Below the pieces are notes generated by a model that ran no database searches, was not told the origin of the DNA, and was given only the letters and a program-made list of their open reading frames with translations. 64,000 nt of DNA from Rhodamnia argentea. Lineage: Eukaryota > Streptophyta > Magnoliopsida > Myrtales > Myrtaceae. Shown here in pieces: positions 21,941 to 35,189 of this stretch; position 1 is the first letter of the stretch, and every line of letters begins with the position of its first letter. The position numbers and the translations under genes are program-made. The DNA lies in NCBI RefSeq assembly GCF_020921035.1, contig NC_063157.1:4832501-4896500 (forward strand), given 5' to 3'.

Positions 21941-24310
21941 CTAGCATTTCTTTTAGTTTGTGATTAGAGCTTTGGAAAAATAAAATTACACTCGTATACT
22001 TAACAATTCACTATTAACATAACCTTCTTCTCTAGGATCTTGCTAATAAGTGTATTTGCCAAATTCAACAAAAAATTTGTTATTTCAAATGTGCAGTTCT
22101 CTCTCATGTCATCTGTAATACGAAAAACTTTAAACATTTCCACACTAAGAATGGTCAAAGAGTATCCCGATGCTACTGATCAACAAGACATTTTTTTCTT
22201 AATTGAGCGACTTAAGACGTATCATGCGAAACATTCTCCAATTCAAACCTTAACAAAATAAAGAAAGACAAAACAAGAAGGTACGAGGAGGTGGCGCTTT
22301 CCTCCCTTCTATCGCCACAACGCTTTCCACAGAATGACAGATATTATTATTTATACACGAGCTCGATAAGACGCAATCCTCGTCTTTCATCGCCCTAATC
22401 TCTGTACCCCACTACTTAACTACGTAATGATGGTAAGCAATACAGTAAAAGTAAAATTAAACAAGTAATTAAGTGTCTCTTTTTGTGCATATTCTGAAAA
22501 AAGAAAAGAAAAAACAATTGGGTAATTTATTATCCGAGTGCAGTGTTCGTAAATAATTGGATATCACGTGCCTTTCCCCAGCTTTATAAGTGGAGTCAAA
22601 CTTTGACCGCTAAGTTCTCCTCCTTGGCAAAAATTATTACCCTAGAGTAATAAGCAGAGATGTGATGTGAACGTTGGGCCACCACAAAGTTTAAGGTGCA
22701 TGTGAACCCTAAACTATATATATATTTTTACAGTGAATTAGTTATGAATGTAGGGCGCGGCATAATTCGCAACTTACAAGCTTAATTTACCTAAGTTTCG
22801 CATCGGAACATGATGTCATGGTGAAATCATAGGAACGATGAACACCCGGAACTCATCACGGGAAATTAAAGAATTCTTAATGAATAAAATACATCTTAGA
22901 TACTCAAAAAGATTTAACCAATAAACACCACGAACTCACCTTAGGAAATGTCTAGGTTCATCGAGTTTAGCCAAAGTGATTATGAGTTCATGAAGTTGTG
23001 TGAATAAAAAAGCTCACAAAGTACCTTGTCGAGAACATGATCAACTTACAAAAATTCCGGTTCGGTGATTCCTAAAGTGGATTAGGTTTCTACAATAATT
23101 TGTTCATTAAGGGTTGCATGATGGCCATGGGACTATCAAATGTAGAAAGAAAAAGAGCACACAAAAAAAAAAAAGCAAGAGACTTCACTATGTTTATATG
23201 ACATGCCATGTATCGTACGAAGGGCTCTCTATAAAGTTACATTTTCCAAAGCAAAAGAGAGACCGAAGTAGGGTTAGTGATGGACAACAACACGTGCGTG
23301 AAAACATTCGTTTGATTGTATGATTACGACTTGAAATTAATCTCGATTGATTTAAAATTTGGTGCATAATTGAATTGCAAAGAAACCTATATCATATTGG
23401 CACATAAAGGAAAATTAATTTCTTCTTGAAGATGAAATTCATGTTGACGTTGGAGAAGGTCCACGATTTTTCACATAGAAATGTTCCATTGATGGATTTG
23501 TTATCGAAGCATATTCTTTTAACCAAAATCCATAATTGTTGGGATTTGGTCAGCATCTACAAGGGCGATGCTCTGAAGAGACGACAGATTATGAAGATGA
23601 AGTTGGGCTTCATTTAGGTGGAGATTTGTTGATTATGACTCGACACTAATCTCAATTGATTGGAAATGCAACTTTAGGAGAACCCAAATTGGATTCTTGC
23701 CAACATAATGGTGAACGATGCAAAAAAGAGCAATTAATTTCCCACAACACTTCTTTACTTATCGAATACGAAATTCGTGTTGATGTTGGAGAAGCGCTTG
23801 GGGGGGGGGTTGCATATAACTATTCATACAATCGATAGAAGTCGCTAGCTTGACAGTCGATTACTTCCGATCACACGATATCCCAATCAACGAGTATTTT
23901 ATACAAAATACTTGGTGATGATTTGTGGATCTACGATTGAGATTGTACTGCTCATTGCCAGGAAAGCATTTCCCTACAATTGATTCTTGTCGGTTCGGTT
24001 TAATCTAGGAATTCGAAACGCTTATAATAAGGATGATGGAGTGATCCTAATTTACTTAGTAAACAACTAAATGAGTAGACATTATAGTTTTCAATTATGC
24101 ATGCCGTTCTATTGCTACGCACAGTCAGTACTTTGAAAATTGAAATATATATATTTTTTTATTGAATTCCGTTTAATAAGTGTCCCATGTGCTCAGAACA
24201 AAATTCTTTTTTCTTTTATTTGTCTGTGAGCAGCACTTTTCAACAAAATCTTATAAATTCTAGTATATTATAATTTTTTTTCAGAAATTATTAATACACT
24301 AGAAAGCCAA
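21941..24310. other. Intergenic DNA upstream of the SHI/SRS gene
   Basis: AT-rich with no gene recognised. It contains an old imperfect direct repeat (23318-23795). Confidence 0.4.
23318..23795. repeat. Old imperfect direct repeat, two units about 310 bp apart
   Basis: Segment 23318-23456 (GATTACGACTTGAAATTAAT, later GAAATTCATGTTGACGTTGG) is matched by 23631-23795 (GATTATGACTCGACACTAAT, later GAAATTCGTGTTGATGTTGG). Identity is only moderate with indels. No coding role seen. Confidence 0.55.
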
Positions 24311-24323
24311 ACTCGCTCGAGAC

Positions 24324-24333
24324 TCTATAGATA
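24324..24333 (+). promoter_or_regulatory. Candidate TATA box of the SHI/SRS gene
   Basis: CTATAGATAG lies just upstream of the GA-rich leader at 24340-24460 and about 140 bp before the first leader ATG. Position and context fit a plant core promoter; the transcription start is not known. Confidence 0.35.
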
Positions 24334-24427
24334 GATGGAGAGAGAGAGAGAGAGAGTCAAGAAGTGCTAGTTGCTGCTAAAGGAAAGTTCATCAGCTGCA
24401 AATATCTCACAACCACAGAGAGATAGC

Positions 24428-24462
<35 letters not shown>

Positions 24463-24568
24463 ATGGCGGCGTTGCAGAGACAGCGTGATTCTGCGGTCTT
24501 TAATGCCCGCAGCAATTCCATGTTCCAATCACAGGTACTCTTCAGTCTTCATCCCCCTCCTAACCTCC

Positions 24569-24607
<39 letters not shown>

Positions 24608-24730
24608 AACCCAACACGATTAGCATAAGAAGACCCCCCCTCTCTCTTTCTCTCTCTTCTCCAGACTCTCACTGATCCACTCTCCAACAAGAACCCCGCA
24701 GAAGCTTCTTCTTCTCTTTCTCCTGCTTAA
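24463..24730 (+). promoter_or_regulatory. Candidate spliced upstream ORF in the SHI/SRS leader
   Basis: An ATG at 24463 opens 24 codons ending exactly at CAG|GTACTC (24534/24535). After a CT-rich stretch of 130 bp, a TCTTCTCCAG acceptor at 24664 would continue the frame for 21 codons to TAA at 24728-24730, 62 bases before the main ATG. The inferred 45-residue peptide begins MAALQRQRDSAVFNARSN. Introns in the 5' leader are known in the SHI family; use of this uORF is inference. Confidence 0.4.
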
Positions 24731-24792
24731 GATCTTTCAGATGATATGGTGGGTTTGAGCTCTCGCTCACAATTGATCAGTGCCTTCCGAAA

Positions 24793-26360
24793 ATGGCAGG
24801 CCTCTTCTCTCTAGGCAACGGAGGAAGAGGAGGAGGAACCCACAAGGACCATTCCCAACCATCGGCATCCGCTGAAGAATTGGAGACCCAACAAGCCAAC
24901 AACAACAGCAACTGCGTCGACCCCAGCTGGTTGTGGTATCGAAACGGTGTGGTCTCTTCTTCTTCTCCTTCTTCCTACAAGGGTTTCGAGCTATGCCACC
25001 AGCTACAACCACAGCTGCAGCATCAGCACCAGCAAGATCTCTACTTGTCGTCGTCGTCGCCGCCGTCGCGGAGGATGAACGCGTCGGATGACGAGAGCCT
25101 GAGATCGGGGCCACCGTCGGCGTTCCTGCTGATGAGGGACGGAGGGATCAGCTGCCAGGACTGCGGCAACCAGGCCAAGAAGGACTGCGTCCACCTCCGC
25201 TGCCGAACCTGCTGCAAGAGCCGCGGCTTCCCCTGCGACACCCACGTCAAGAGCACCTGGGTCCCCGCCGCCAAGCGCCGCGAGCGCCAGCAGTTCCAGC
25301 TCCTCCACGGCGGCGACTGCGTCAAGCGCCTCCGCGAAGACCACGATCTCCCCCGCTCCAATTCCTCCGGTACGCGCGTAAACCATCTCCTTTTTCTGAG
25401 ATTGTCTCTCCCCCTCGCGGGCCATTCTTGCCTAAACTCAGCCTATCATAGTGATCTGAGCCGTCCCATACGCTGCTGCCGGAAAAACCCCGCAAGATTC
25501 ACTGCTATTTGAAGAAGAGGGCTTGCTTTCAGTGTTCTCTTCGACCAGGATGATCAGTCTTTTTGTCCAAAGAACCGAAGATCGTTTTGGTCATGTGTGT
25601 TGACGTCGGAACAGGCTTTGCATTTTTTAATCTTTTATTTTTTGTATTCTTGCAAATTTTTTCTCCCCATTTTTCCAAGGATACTGTTGTTTAGTATTCC
25701 TGACGAATGGATTGACAGTAGAGGAAGAAACAAAAGACTGTTGAATTTACTGTGCATGCGATTCTGTGCTCTGATGGTGTGCATCATTACTTTCTTCTTA
25801 AAAAAAACAACAGCAAATCAGTAATCTAAGGAAGACGATTTAGCTCCTCGTCTTGGTAATAATGCCATCAACCCTAATTTGGTGTTTCTTTGATGTCTCT
25901 CCCTGTGTTGCGCACACAAATTTTGCTATTTCCAGTGTTGGAGATGGGGTCTTTCCCGGCGGAGGTCAACTCGCCGGCGCTGTTCCGATGCGTGAGGGTC
26001 AGCTCCGTCGACGATCCGGACGACCAGTACGCCTACCAGACGGCCGTCAACATTGGGGGGCACGTCTTCAAAGGGATACTCTACGATCAGGGGCCCGACC
26101 ATGCCAACTACATGGCGGCTGCCGGCGAGAGCTCCTCGGTGCACCTCGGCAGCGACAGCGGCGGCGGGATCCAACAACTCAATCTCATAGCTGCTGCGGC
26201 CACTACCGGTGGTGACGCGATGGCAACACCGGAGGATGGCAACAACAATGCGGCGGCGTCACAGGTCGCAGCTCCTCTCTTCGACCCGTCTTCGATGTAC
26301 CCGACTCAGCTCAACAACTTCATGGGCGGCGCGCAGTTCTTTCCGCACCCGAGACGATGA
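24793..26360 (+). CDS. SHI/STYLISH (SRS) family transcription factor
   Basis: Plant-specific zinc-finger regulator; Arabidopsis SHI and STY1 act in auxin biosynthesis, gynoecium and leaf development. Two exons, 24793-25369 and 25936-26360, joined in phase, give 333 residues. It begins [15 protein letters not shown], as SHI and STY1 do. Residues 121-151 are the RING-like C3HC3H finger: [12 protein letters not shown], then [15 protein letters not shown], followed by the basic [14 protein letters not shown]. Exon 2 carries the IGGH domain: [45 protein letters not shown]. Between and after these are Gln-, Ser- and Ala-rich stretches; the C-terminus ends with a proline- and Phe-containing tail. 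The exact paralogue (SHI, STY1, SRS) cannot be fixed by eye. A GA-rich leader and a possible uORF precede it. Confidence 0.92.
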
Positions 26361-29300
26361 TAGTAAAAAGGGCCCCCGCACCACCCACTCTAATCTTCGA
26401 CACGGGATTAGGGGGAGTCACATTCTGATTTATCTCGAGTTCTCAGCGGCGGTTGCAACATCTGTCATTTCAAATGTTCGGGTCGGTTCGGATCCGAGGC
26501 CTAAGCCTTCTGCAATGTAAAATTTTTTTTGGGGAAGAGTGGTTAGACGAGTGTGGTCTAAGTCGACCTTTCTAAGCTTTACAGTGTACAAACTTTCTGG
26601 AAGAGAGTCGTTAGACGAATGTGGTCTATAACTTGACCTTTGGGGGATATCATATGATATGATATTATTACATGAACACCGCACCAACATTTCAAATGAC
26701 AATGAGAATAACAACCCGAGAAAACAATGGGAAAAAAATGGATTATGCTGATGGTTGAGAAATTATTGTCTGTGTCTTCCTTCCCTTCCTCGGAATCTGA
26801 AGCTTGAAATTTTGTTACCTCGGCCATGTTTCTTGTTCTTGTTCTTCTTATGAATGTAGGGTGTGTCCGGTGGCATATTGCCCTTATTATTTTTTCTTTT
26901 TTCGTTTGACATCTTGTTATTTTTCTTTATTCTTTTGATGGGTTTGAATTTTACTACGTGTATGAATAATGAATTAGCTTTTCGGACTCGGAGACGTGCT
27001 TTTTCCCCGATTACCCGTGCGGCTGCCGGGACACGGTTTTGATTTTCGTGTTCTCGGGTCGAGAAAGTGCCAAGATTTTTGGATCAGTCCATGATTTTCG
27101 CTTCAGTATGGGCTGTCCACCAGCCATGCATCGAGCCGTGCTTCGGTCAAGTTCAAGCGGCTCTCTCTCTCTCTCTCTCTCTCTCTCTAAGTACTGTTGT
27201 TTTTTCTGGTTTGAGCTCGTTTGATGACATAAAAAAACCAACTTTATACATATTTCTTTGGTGCTTTTGTTGAGCAGAGGAGAGGCATGCAGCGATACGA
27301 CTTGCAGTTCTGATAAATTTGGAGAAAGTGGGGAAAGATTTTTGGTCGCAGCTATGGAAATTACGTAGTACGCGCTTCACGCAACTGCAGGTGACTCCTC
27401 GGCTACTCTTTGCGTCACTTGCCTTGTTTTATGCATTCATGGGCCTCGTTTCTTGATGCCATAATCACGTTCTTTGGGGGTTCGCAAGTCGATCTAGGTC
27501 AGAATGCATGTCTCCGCCCAGTTACGGATATGGCAGGATGGCGGTTTTCCTCAAACGGTTCGACATGTCGTGTGTCATTTTGATAAGATCGGCCCATGGA
27601 CAAGAAACTGTTTCCTTTTGAACCTAGCTTTGCAGACGTTGGTGGGTAAGTGTGTGCTGCTGTTCTTTATAGTTCTCAAGCATGATGGAATTACAGGATG
27701 CTTTTCGCTTGATGAAGATATGTACAATTAGATTCTTCAGGCATTAGTTCTGGGGAGATTAGTAAACGCTTTTTGGAGCTTGCTTAGATGATACTCACAC
27801 AAAGAGTGTTGTCGTGCATCTGTTCTCTTCTCCATTATGCCTCAGAAATGCTTCTTTCGAAATCAAAAGCTGCACTTTATTTTTGTTTTGAAGGCATCTC
27901 TGGACTGGTTCGAATGATAAAGCTCCAAACTTTTGTCTCTCCTTGATGTGAATATATTCTCTCTAGTACATATGGAAAAGACACAGCAGCCAACTTATGA
28001 TATAGTTAATATGCATCGATTTAGTGGATGTTTGTAAATAAATCTTAAAAATTATCATCTTGCGAACGCCCTAGTGGAAACAGGTATCTGTGTGTTATGT
28101 CCTAGACCAAAGAGAATTCGAACAATGTGTTGGCTAACTTCTGAGGAGGAGGAAAGAAGATAGATTATTAATTAGTATATCTTGTCCCGTCGGGGAGGAA
28201 TTGTCTCGTGGTATGTCAAGCTTCTTTTACCTTAGTTAATTCATAACTTTCTAGGAGGTTCACGCTGATTAAAATGACTGATAGATTCGGTACTCATGAG
28301 AAGTTCATGCAAAATATGCAAGTTAGCCGCTTGATGTTCATACATGACAACGCCTGCATAAGTTTTCTGGTCATAGTTCTAACAATCACCTGAGAGAGAA
28401 TTTCTGGAAAGCTCTATATGATGAATTTGGCCCCCGTTTAAGAAAAATAATCTGCAAAACCTACCTTTCTGAGCAAAGGACTTCTTTTATCTCCTAAATT
28501 CCAAGCATTTTGGAGAAATTTATAAATTGCGAGAGGTACTAATCTGAATGTTTGGCTGGTTGACGCTGAACATCGACACCACCAGCAGGAACAATATTAA
28601 AAGAACAAAGTTGCTAATAACTTGCGAAAATGCATGATTTGTTTGTCTTTGCCCCGGTATATTTGCTGTTCTATATGTTCTATCCTCTTTTTCAATATAT
28701 TAATTTCCATTTATGACAGCTTTGAGATGTATGTACTGTAGTACAGAATGTTCTGAGATCTGAATCGTGAAGGCCTTTGCATAGACATTTTTCTGCTCTC
28801 TCATTGACATGTTACCTCATATAGTTGGTGTTCAATAAGCTAAGCCGTAGCTTTAATGAAGATTTGAGTGGCATATACATTTTTTTTGTAAATCCACATC
28901 AGAAGACACATGATTGTTGGAACACAGGCTCGCAGTTCCCAGCACGTGGACTTTGTAGGAAAAAGCTGGAGGCATATCATTTTCAACAAATGATCCGAAG
29001 CATGGGTGATTTATTTGGCTATATTGCTAATGTCCAGATTAGATAAGACTATTTTTCTTGTCATGCCTTAAGCTTTATGCTGCACTTGGTTAAGCAAAGT
29101 TTTTGGCCAACCGATACTGCAAAATCATTAGGAGGAAGAGTTTTATTTCAAGATTTACCTTTTACCATGTGCTGATGGATCATGGACCACGAACATCTCT
29201 AGAATTTGATAACTTGTCCCGGAAAACTAGGGTGCAGTTTTCCTGCAAAATTCCACTATACAATGTCAATGAACCGCCATTTCTATATTGAAAATTAGAA

Positions 29301-32300
29301 AGTATGCTCCGAAAACCAGCATTCATGTTTCTTGTGTAAGCTGTTTAGTACTTTAAGGACCTTGTTCTATTAGTTTATATATTCTGCATATGGGGCATAC
29401 ATCTGTACATCCTAAATGTTCATGCAAACATCAAGGATAGCTTAATTTGACCTACAGAAATTCTTTTTGCCAATTAGAACATGAATTTCAATTTTACTTG
29501 CTTAGTCAAAGATTGTGCATATACTGTTTGTGGTAGTGCGTCAAACTTTGATCATCAGGAAACTACATCCTTGGATGGTTGATATGACGGTGCATATGAG
29601 TTGAGCAGTGAGAATGAGTTTGTGCATCTACGCAACCAACGTGACCGTACATTAGGTCTTACAAAGCTTATACTTTTCATCTTCATCGATTTGGTTTCTA
29701 GGAGATCCACCTATATTGAGGAATTGAAATAAAGAAGGAGCACAACATTTCCAAGGAAGAGAAAGGTAGACTATTGCGTAGCCATCTTAATCATATGTAG
29801 CATATGTCTCACTGTTCTGCTGTTGACATTGTATGATTCATGTCCTGATTAATTTACTTATCACTGATTTTTCCTTTGTTCTAGCCTTGTCAAGATGTTT
29901 GCAAAATGTTTTATCAAATCGTTGGTGATAATGGCACTGCCATCGATCAAGATAAAGGCTATTGAAACATCTACTGGGCCAAAAAGAGAACTGGAAATCC
30001 CAGCACTCAGGAGCAGTTGCCGGATGGCCAATCCTAGTCAGCTGTATAATAAGAACACTGCATTCGATTTGTTTGCATGCTACGAATTTTTTTTCTTTAT
30101 GCAGTCGTCGGGTGGTAATATGAACCAACTTTTACACATCGACTTAAGTCTATCTTTCCGATTCAGTCAAAGAAGGCAATTTATGCTGGGTCCAACTTGA
30201 GACTATACACTTCTTGAGACGTAAGGGCGTAGTCGTTTCGTGATATGTTAGCCAATTCCTTGGGACAAAGGGTCCGTAAAAAAATGGCCCGATATGTATG
30301 AGCCCCAAGTCCCGAATCTAGGGCGCATATGAGAATGTTATATATACCACTTTTTGAGATCATCAATCTTCATTTGTTGTGGTGTAAGAATCTGAATTTC
30401 GGAATGATTGTCTATGCTTTCCAAGAGCAAGATTCAAATAATGTCGAATGAGAATCATCTGCGCCAAGATGGGTCTCTTGTCTTGGAGCAACTAAAAGCC
30501 TATATACGCTACTTGTACCAGAGGCACGGCGTGTTTTCATAAAAAAGAAAGAGAACTTATGCTTATATATCTTGGAAACAAGAAGACTCAAAACACGAGG
30601 ACAGTTTCTTCTCATAATTGGAAATTTTTGGCCTAGCTGGTCAGTTTTCTTGTAGAACCAAAAATGTAGAGTATCCTCCTTGAGATATATTATTTTGGAC
30701 CTAGCTACCTCAGCGATTGGGTTCTTTCATTTTAACTATGCAGACTTACACCGTAAGGCAAAGAAATAAAGTCCTGCAATTCTTGGGAAAGGAAGAACTT
30801 CACCAAAAACTCAGTTGCATTCTCACCTTTTCTGGTTTATTGAACCTCAAGAATTGAGGGCTTGAAACCCATTTCCAATCTCAGATGGGTCATTCCTTGC
30901 TCTGAATTGTTGCTTGTCCATGACATTCTGCGCAAAGATAACACAACAAACATGAATGAGAGAGGGAGGGAGGGAGGGGGGAACGGAGACCATACTCAAT
31001 CATTCAGCTTTTCCCTTGCTCTCTTTCCATCTTGTGCTATCTTTATGGCATCTTGGAGAGGAAGGGGAAACAGGAGAGAAACAAAAAACCAACCCAGAAA
31101 AGGAAAATCTTGCTCATTTGCTTGTGACCAGTACAACGCGAACAGCCAAAAGACATCCAAAAAGATAGTCACCTAGGGTTCTTTCTCTTCGTACTTATTT
31201 AATAGGAGGGCACTCCTTTAAGGGGTGGTTGGGGTGGCATCTTCAGCTAAGGCACACTAGAGTGAGCCCAAAAGTGAATGATGTGCCTCCCAAGATCCAT
31301 AAATTCATGGGTTTTGTGGTCCCAAAAGTTTTCACTCAAATGTAATTATGCATAGAGGTGCATAATCACTTTTGCTGATCTAAACCAGAAACATCCTTTT
31401 GTTCATTAGGAAGGTTTTGTTCTAAGAATTACAATGGCCGAGTGCGCCCTCCACAGATCTAGAAAGGGCAAAAGCCAGTTCTCTCATTAACTTCGTCTTC
31501 AATAACTCAGATTTGCAGGAGCTTTCTAGGGTTTGGACCTCTTGCTGCATGCCTATGCGCACACCTTTTGTATTCAGAGCGGGGGTGCGAACTCAGTCAC
31601 TGCGATGTGTCCAGAGAGAGTACTAGTACCCTTTTTCTGTGTGTGTGTTGAGGGGGGGGGTTCTAATGCATTTGGACCAAAGCGTAGAAGAAGATCATGA
31701 AGAAGGAAGAACAACCAACAAATTAAATGGATTTGTCCAATTAGTCCAAATGAACTCACCATTCGAAGGAGAAATCTCGTCTTTTCCTTTGTTCTTGATT
31801 GGAGAAACGTTTTCTAATCATGTTTCTAATTGGCGGGTCACAAATATTGACACTCTTCCACCAATCAGGATTGAAGAGAAAACATTGAGAAATGGATATT
31901 CTATGAATTTTTGCATCACATATTACTGAGGTTTAATTCATAAGCTGGTGAAGTGGATGTACTAGTGGGTTTATATATCAGTATTTTGTTCGCCATGGAG
32001 ATTTGATGAAGCATCACAAATTCTCCCTTTTCTTCTTCTGGTATTTTTGCTGAACAGAATGAATGAGAATCTTTCTGTTCTTCTTTAATTAGTAGTCTGG
32101 TTTTGCCTTTCTTTTGGGGGCAAATTGCAGTCCAAAAGCTTGAAAGCTCAGTCTGAATGCTGACTGATTGCAGCATTCCTGCCTCGCTATATGAAGGCTA
32201 AAGCACATAAATTGCGAAGGGAAGAATCTTTTCAGGCTCAGTCATTGATGGATTTACTGAGAATATCCTGGAAAATCACCCAAAACCAACGGTCTGCGTC

Positions 32301-32334
32301 CATTAATATAGGGCAAGCCATATTTGGCTTTTCC
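26361..32334. other. Gene-poor 6-kb region downstream of the SHI/SRS gene
   Basis: Starts with the SHI 3' flank, which holds an imperfect duplication (GGTTAGACGAGTGTGGTCTA near 26540 and GTTAGACGAATGTGGTCTAT near 26606). A (CT)n run lies at 27161-27188 and a GGGA-rich run at 30960-30980. The sequence has ordinary plant composition, not obviously repetitive, yet no exon I recognise in either strand. An unspliced or non-coding transcript would be compatible but is not shown. Confidence 0.4.
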
Positions 32335-32715
32335 AAAGGGATAAGTGCATTGAAAGTCCTAAAACTTGTCATGAAAGTGTAAATGAGTCCTAAAACTTTC
32401 AAAAAAATTAGTCAATCCTTAAATCTTGTCACACAAGTGCATTTTTTTTTTTTTGTAAAGTAACACACGAGTGCATTTGAGTTTTAAAGCTTTCAAAAAG
32501 TGTAACGAAATCCTAAAACTTGAAAGTGTAATCGAGTCCTAAAATTTTCAAAAAGTGCAAACAATTTAAAGACTTGATTGGATTAATATGACAAGTTTTA
32601 AGACTTGATTGCATATTTTGAAAGTTTTAGGACTCGAATGCATTTTTTGAAAGTTTTAGGTTATAATTACATTTTCGTGACAAGTTTTGGGACTTACAAT
32701 ACATTGTTCTCCTTC
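32335..32715. mobile_element. Inverted-repeat MITE, family F
   Basis: The left arm GATAAGTGCATTGAAAGTCC, AAAACTTGTCATGAAAGTGT is matched inversely by the right arm ATTTTCGTGACAAGTTTTGG, ending TTACAATACATTGTTCTCCT. Inside, CCTAAAACTTTCAAAAA-type units repeat several times in each arm. No ORF. Confidence 0.7.
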
Positions 32716-33090
32716 TAAAAAAGTGTCGGAGAAACTATTTTAAAACTTTTTCACGATTATAAAAAAGTTGTAAAAGAGAGAAAAAAAAAAAGGTTGTGTG
32801 GCACGCTAGATGTACCTTAAAAGTTTTCACTTGTGGTATATATATATTTAGAATAATTTTCCATGTCATTAATCACTTTAACGTTTAGCATAAAATATTT
32901 TCTTTAGAAATGAATAAAAACATGTCGATTCATGTCAGTTTTTAGCTGAGGCTCGTTGTTTAGAAAAAAATCCATTGTGTATTCTTGTAACGTATCGAGG
33001 ATTAGCGTTCACATTGATCATTTAACATCGAAGTCGTATCAATGACCAATTAAATATCTGCATTGTTCACTGCAGGCCTAGGACTCTAAT

Positions 33091-33690
33091 GGGGAAAATT
33101 ACCAAAAAAGTCTCAAACTTATTGTAATTGTGCCAATTCAGTTCTAAACATTTGTTTTGTCAATTCAATCCTAAACTTCTTGCATTTGTGTCAATTCAGT
33201 CTATCCAGCCAACTTTGACTAGTCGGTGTGACTCGACACTACCTTTCGCCGACGTAGCAATTTTTAATAACACTTTAAAAAAATTTCAAACTATTTGTTA
33301 TCAATTTATTTTTTTTTTTTTCTTCTCCTTCTTCTTCCAGCCGCGGTGACCAGCCAAAGGCGAGAGTCGGCAAGGTGAGCAACGCTAGACCTTGCCCTTG
33401 CCGGTGGACGGCGAGGTCGGCCTCATCGGCCCTCGCCTCTAGTCGGTCTCGAAGACCGGCTGGAGGAAGAAGGAGAAGAAGATAAATAAATAAATAATGT
33501 GAAAAAATATTAAAATAATTTTTTAAAAGTTTGCACTTCAGGGCCGACGTCCAAATCAATACCAGCCGACCAAAGTGGGTTGAATGAATTGAATTAGCAT
33601 AAATATAACAGGTTTATGACTTAATTGACAAAAAAAAATTAGGATTGAATTGGCACAATTACAATATATTTGTGACTTTTTCATAATTTG
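33091..33690. mobile_element. Inverted-repeat MITE, family C copy with GC-rich core
   Basis: Left arm GGGGAAAATTACCAAAAAAG then ATTGTAATTGTGCCAATTCA; the right arm is the inverted equivalent (GAATTGGCACAATTACAATA, GTGACTTTTTCATAATT). The core at 33335-33475 is GC-rich and itself bounded by an inverted pair, CTTCTTCCAGCCG and CGGCTGGAGGAAGAAG. No transposase. Confidence 0.78.
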
Positions 33691-34101
33691 TGTGATGTCA
33701 TGTCATTAAGGAAACATGTGGAAAGCTGATTTTGTTTGTTTTTATGGCAGTGGAACACTATGTAGATATGCCATGAGACGTATAGATTTGGCACCAGCCT
33801 TGCTTATTTTTCTCCTTAATTAAGACACAAAGTTAACTCATGACGTAAATTGAACTCATAATCTCGTGAAAGGACGGATAACATAGGGACATGGAGCTGA
33901 ATGCCGCCTTTGGGCAAACGATGGACACGGAGCTAAAGACCTAGATAAATCATTTAAACTCTAAAAAATGTCGTCGAAGGGAGCACTTAGATTCTGGAGT
34001 TAGAGACTGACTTAACCGGGACGAGGAAGATCAAAGGCTAAATCAATAGTTGAAAGGAACCGCCGAGAAACTGAAATTCACAATATGGGCTATGTTTGAG
34101 T

Positions 34102-34620
34102 TTACCAAAAAAGTCACAAATTTATTATAATTATGTCAATTCGACCATAATTTTTTTTTTTTTGTCTGCTGGGGCAGGAAACTTTTACATTTGTGCAAAT
34201 TCAATCTATCCGGCTATCTGAGCAAAAAAGAAAAATCAATCGGGCCGATTTTGACAAAAATTACTGATATGAACGCTCACAATTCTACGTGACATAATCA
34301 ATGCTAACGTGAATAAATTTAACAATATTTTTATTTCTGACTTTTGATTTTTTTTTTCTCTTTTTTGCCTTACCTTCTTCCTTCTCGTTCTAGCTGATCT
34401 CAACTACCGCCAAAGGCAAAGGCCGTCGAGGCTTGTTGACAGCTAGACAAAGAAGGGAAGGTAAAAAAAGAGGAAAAGAAGAAAAAATTAAAAATTAAAA
34501 ATTATCAATGTCAATGCCGATCACATCTTTATTAGCGATTTATAAGTATAGTTAGCCGGATGAATTGAATTTGCACAAAAGCAAAAAAAATTAGATTTAA
34601 TATTTTTTTTGGTAATTCTC
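34102..34620. mobile_element. Inverted-repeat MITE, family C copy (diverged)
   Basis: Left arm GTTTACCAAAAAAGTCACAA with ATTATAATTATGTCAATTCG; right end TTTTTTTTGGTAATTCTC. The core around 34380-34460 has CTTCCTTCTCGTTCTAGCTG and an inverted CAGCTAGACAAAGAAGGGAA, the same design as the copy at 33091. Confidence 0.65.
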
Positions 34621-35189
34621 TAAAAAATAAAGGCTTGGTCCATGACAAAGTACATCCGAGCTATAAAGACATGCTGACCTCAAGTAATTCTCAGTGACGA
34701 ATAAATCATATAGATTTAGTCTCGAAAGGCTGCAATAGGTTTCCCTCAAACAGGGCAGCTCAGCATTGGAACATTCAGCCACAACCAGGTAATAAGCAGG
34801 TCACACATTGAATATCCATGTCATCTAATCCCGAGCAGTCGAGCTAGTAAGCCGGTACCAGACATCTTTTACAGAATCGTCACAAAAACCTCATTCTGTA
34901 GCTCCTTGAAGCTCAATTATAAGTGCTGAGGCAGTCATCTATAAGTAAAACTAGTCTGAGTATTTACACGGTGCATGATGCTGTGGATTGAAAAAGAAAA
35001 ACAGTGGTTAAAGTGTATGCAATTGAAGGTCCCAAACGTTATCCTCCCCTCAACCCATAACCTCGAGCAAACGATTTCAAATGGGTGGAAGGGCAGTTCT
35101 GCCCAACTGCAATCTCCAATCACGCAGCTTGTGGCTAAAAGGAACGGCAAAATGACTGACAATTTTGTCTAAGGACTCACGAGCTAGTT

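Noticed and set aside
25003-25425. 140-codon and 106-codon minus-strand ORFs
   Set aside because: Antisense shadows of the GC-rich SHI/SRS exon 1; the plus strand encodes the zinc finger.
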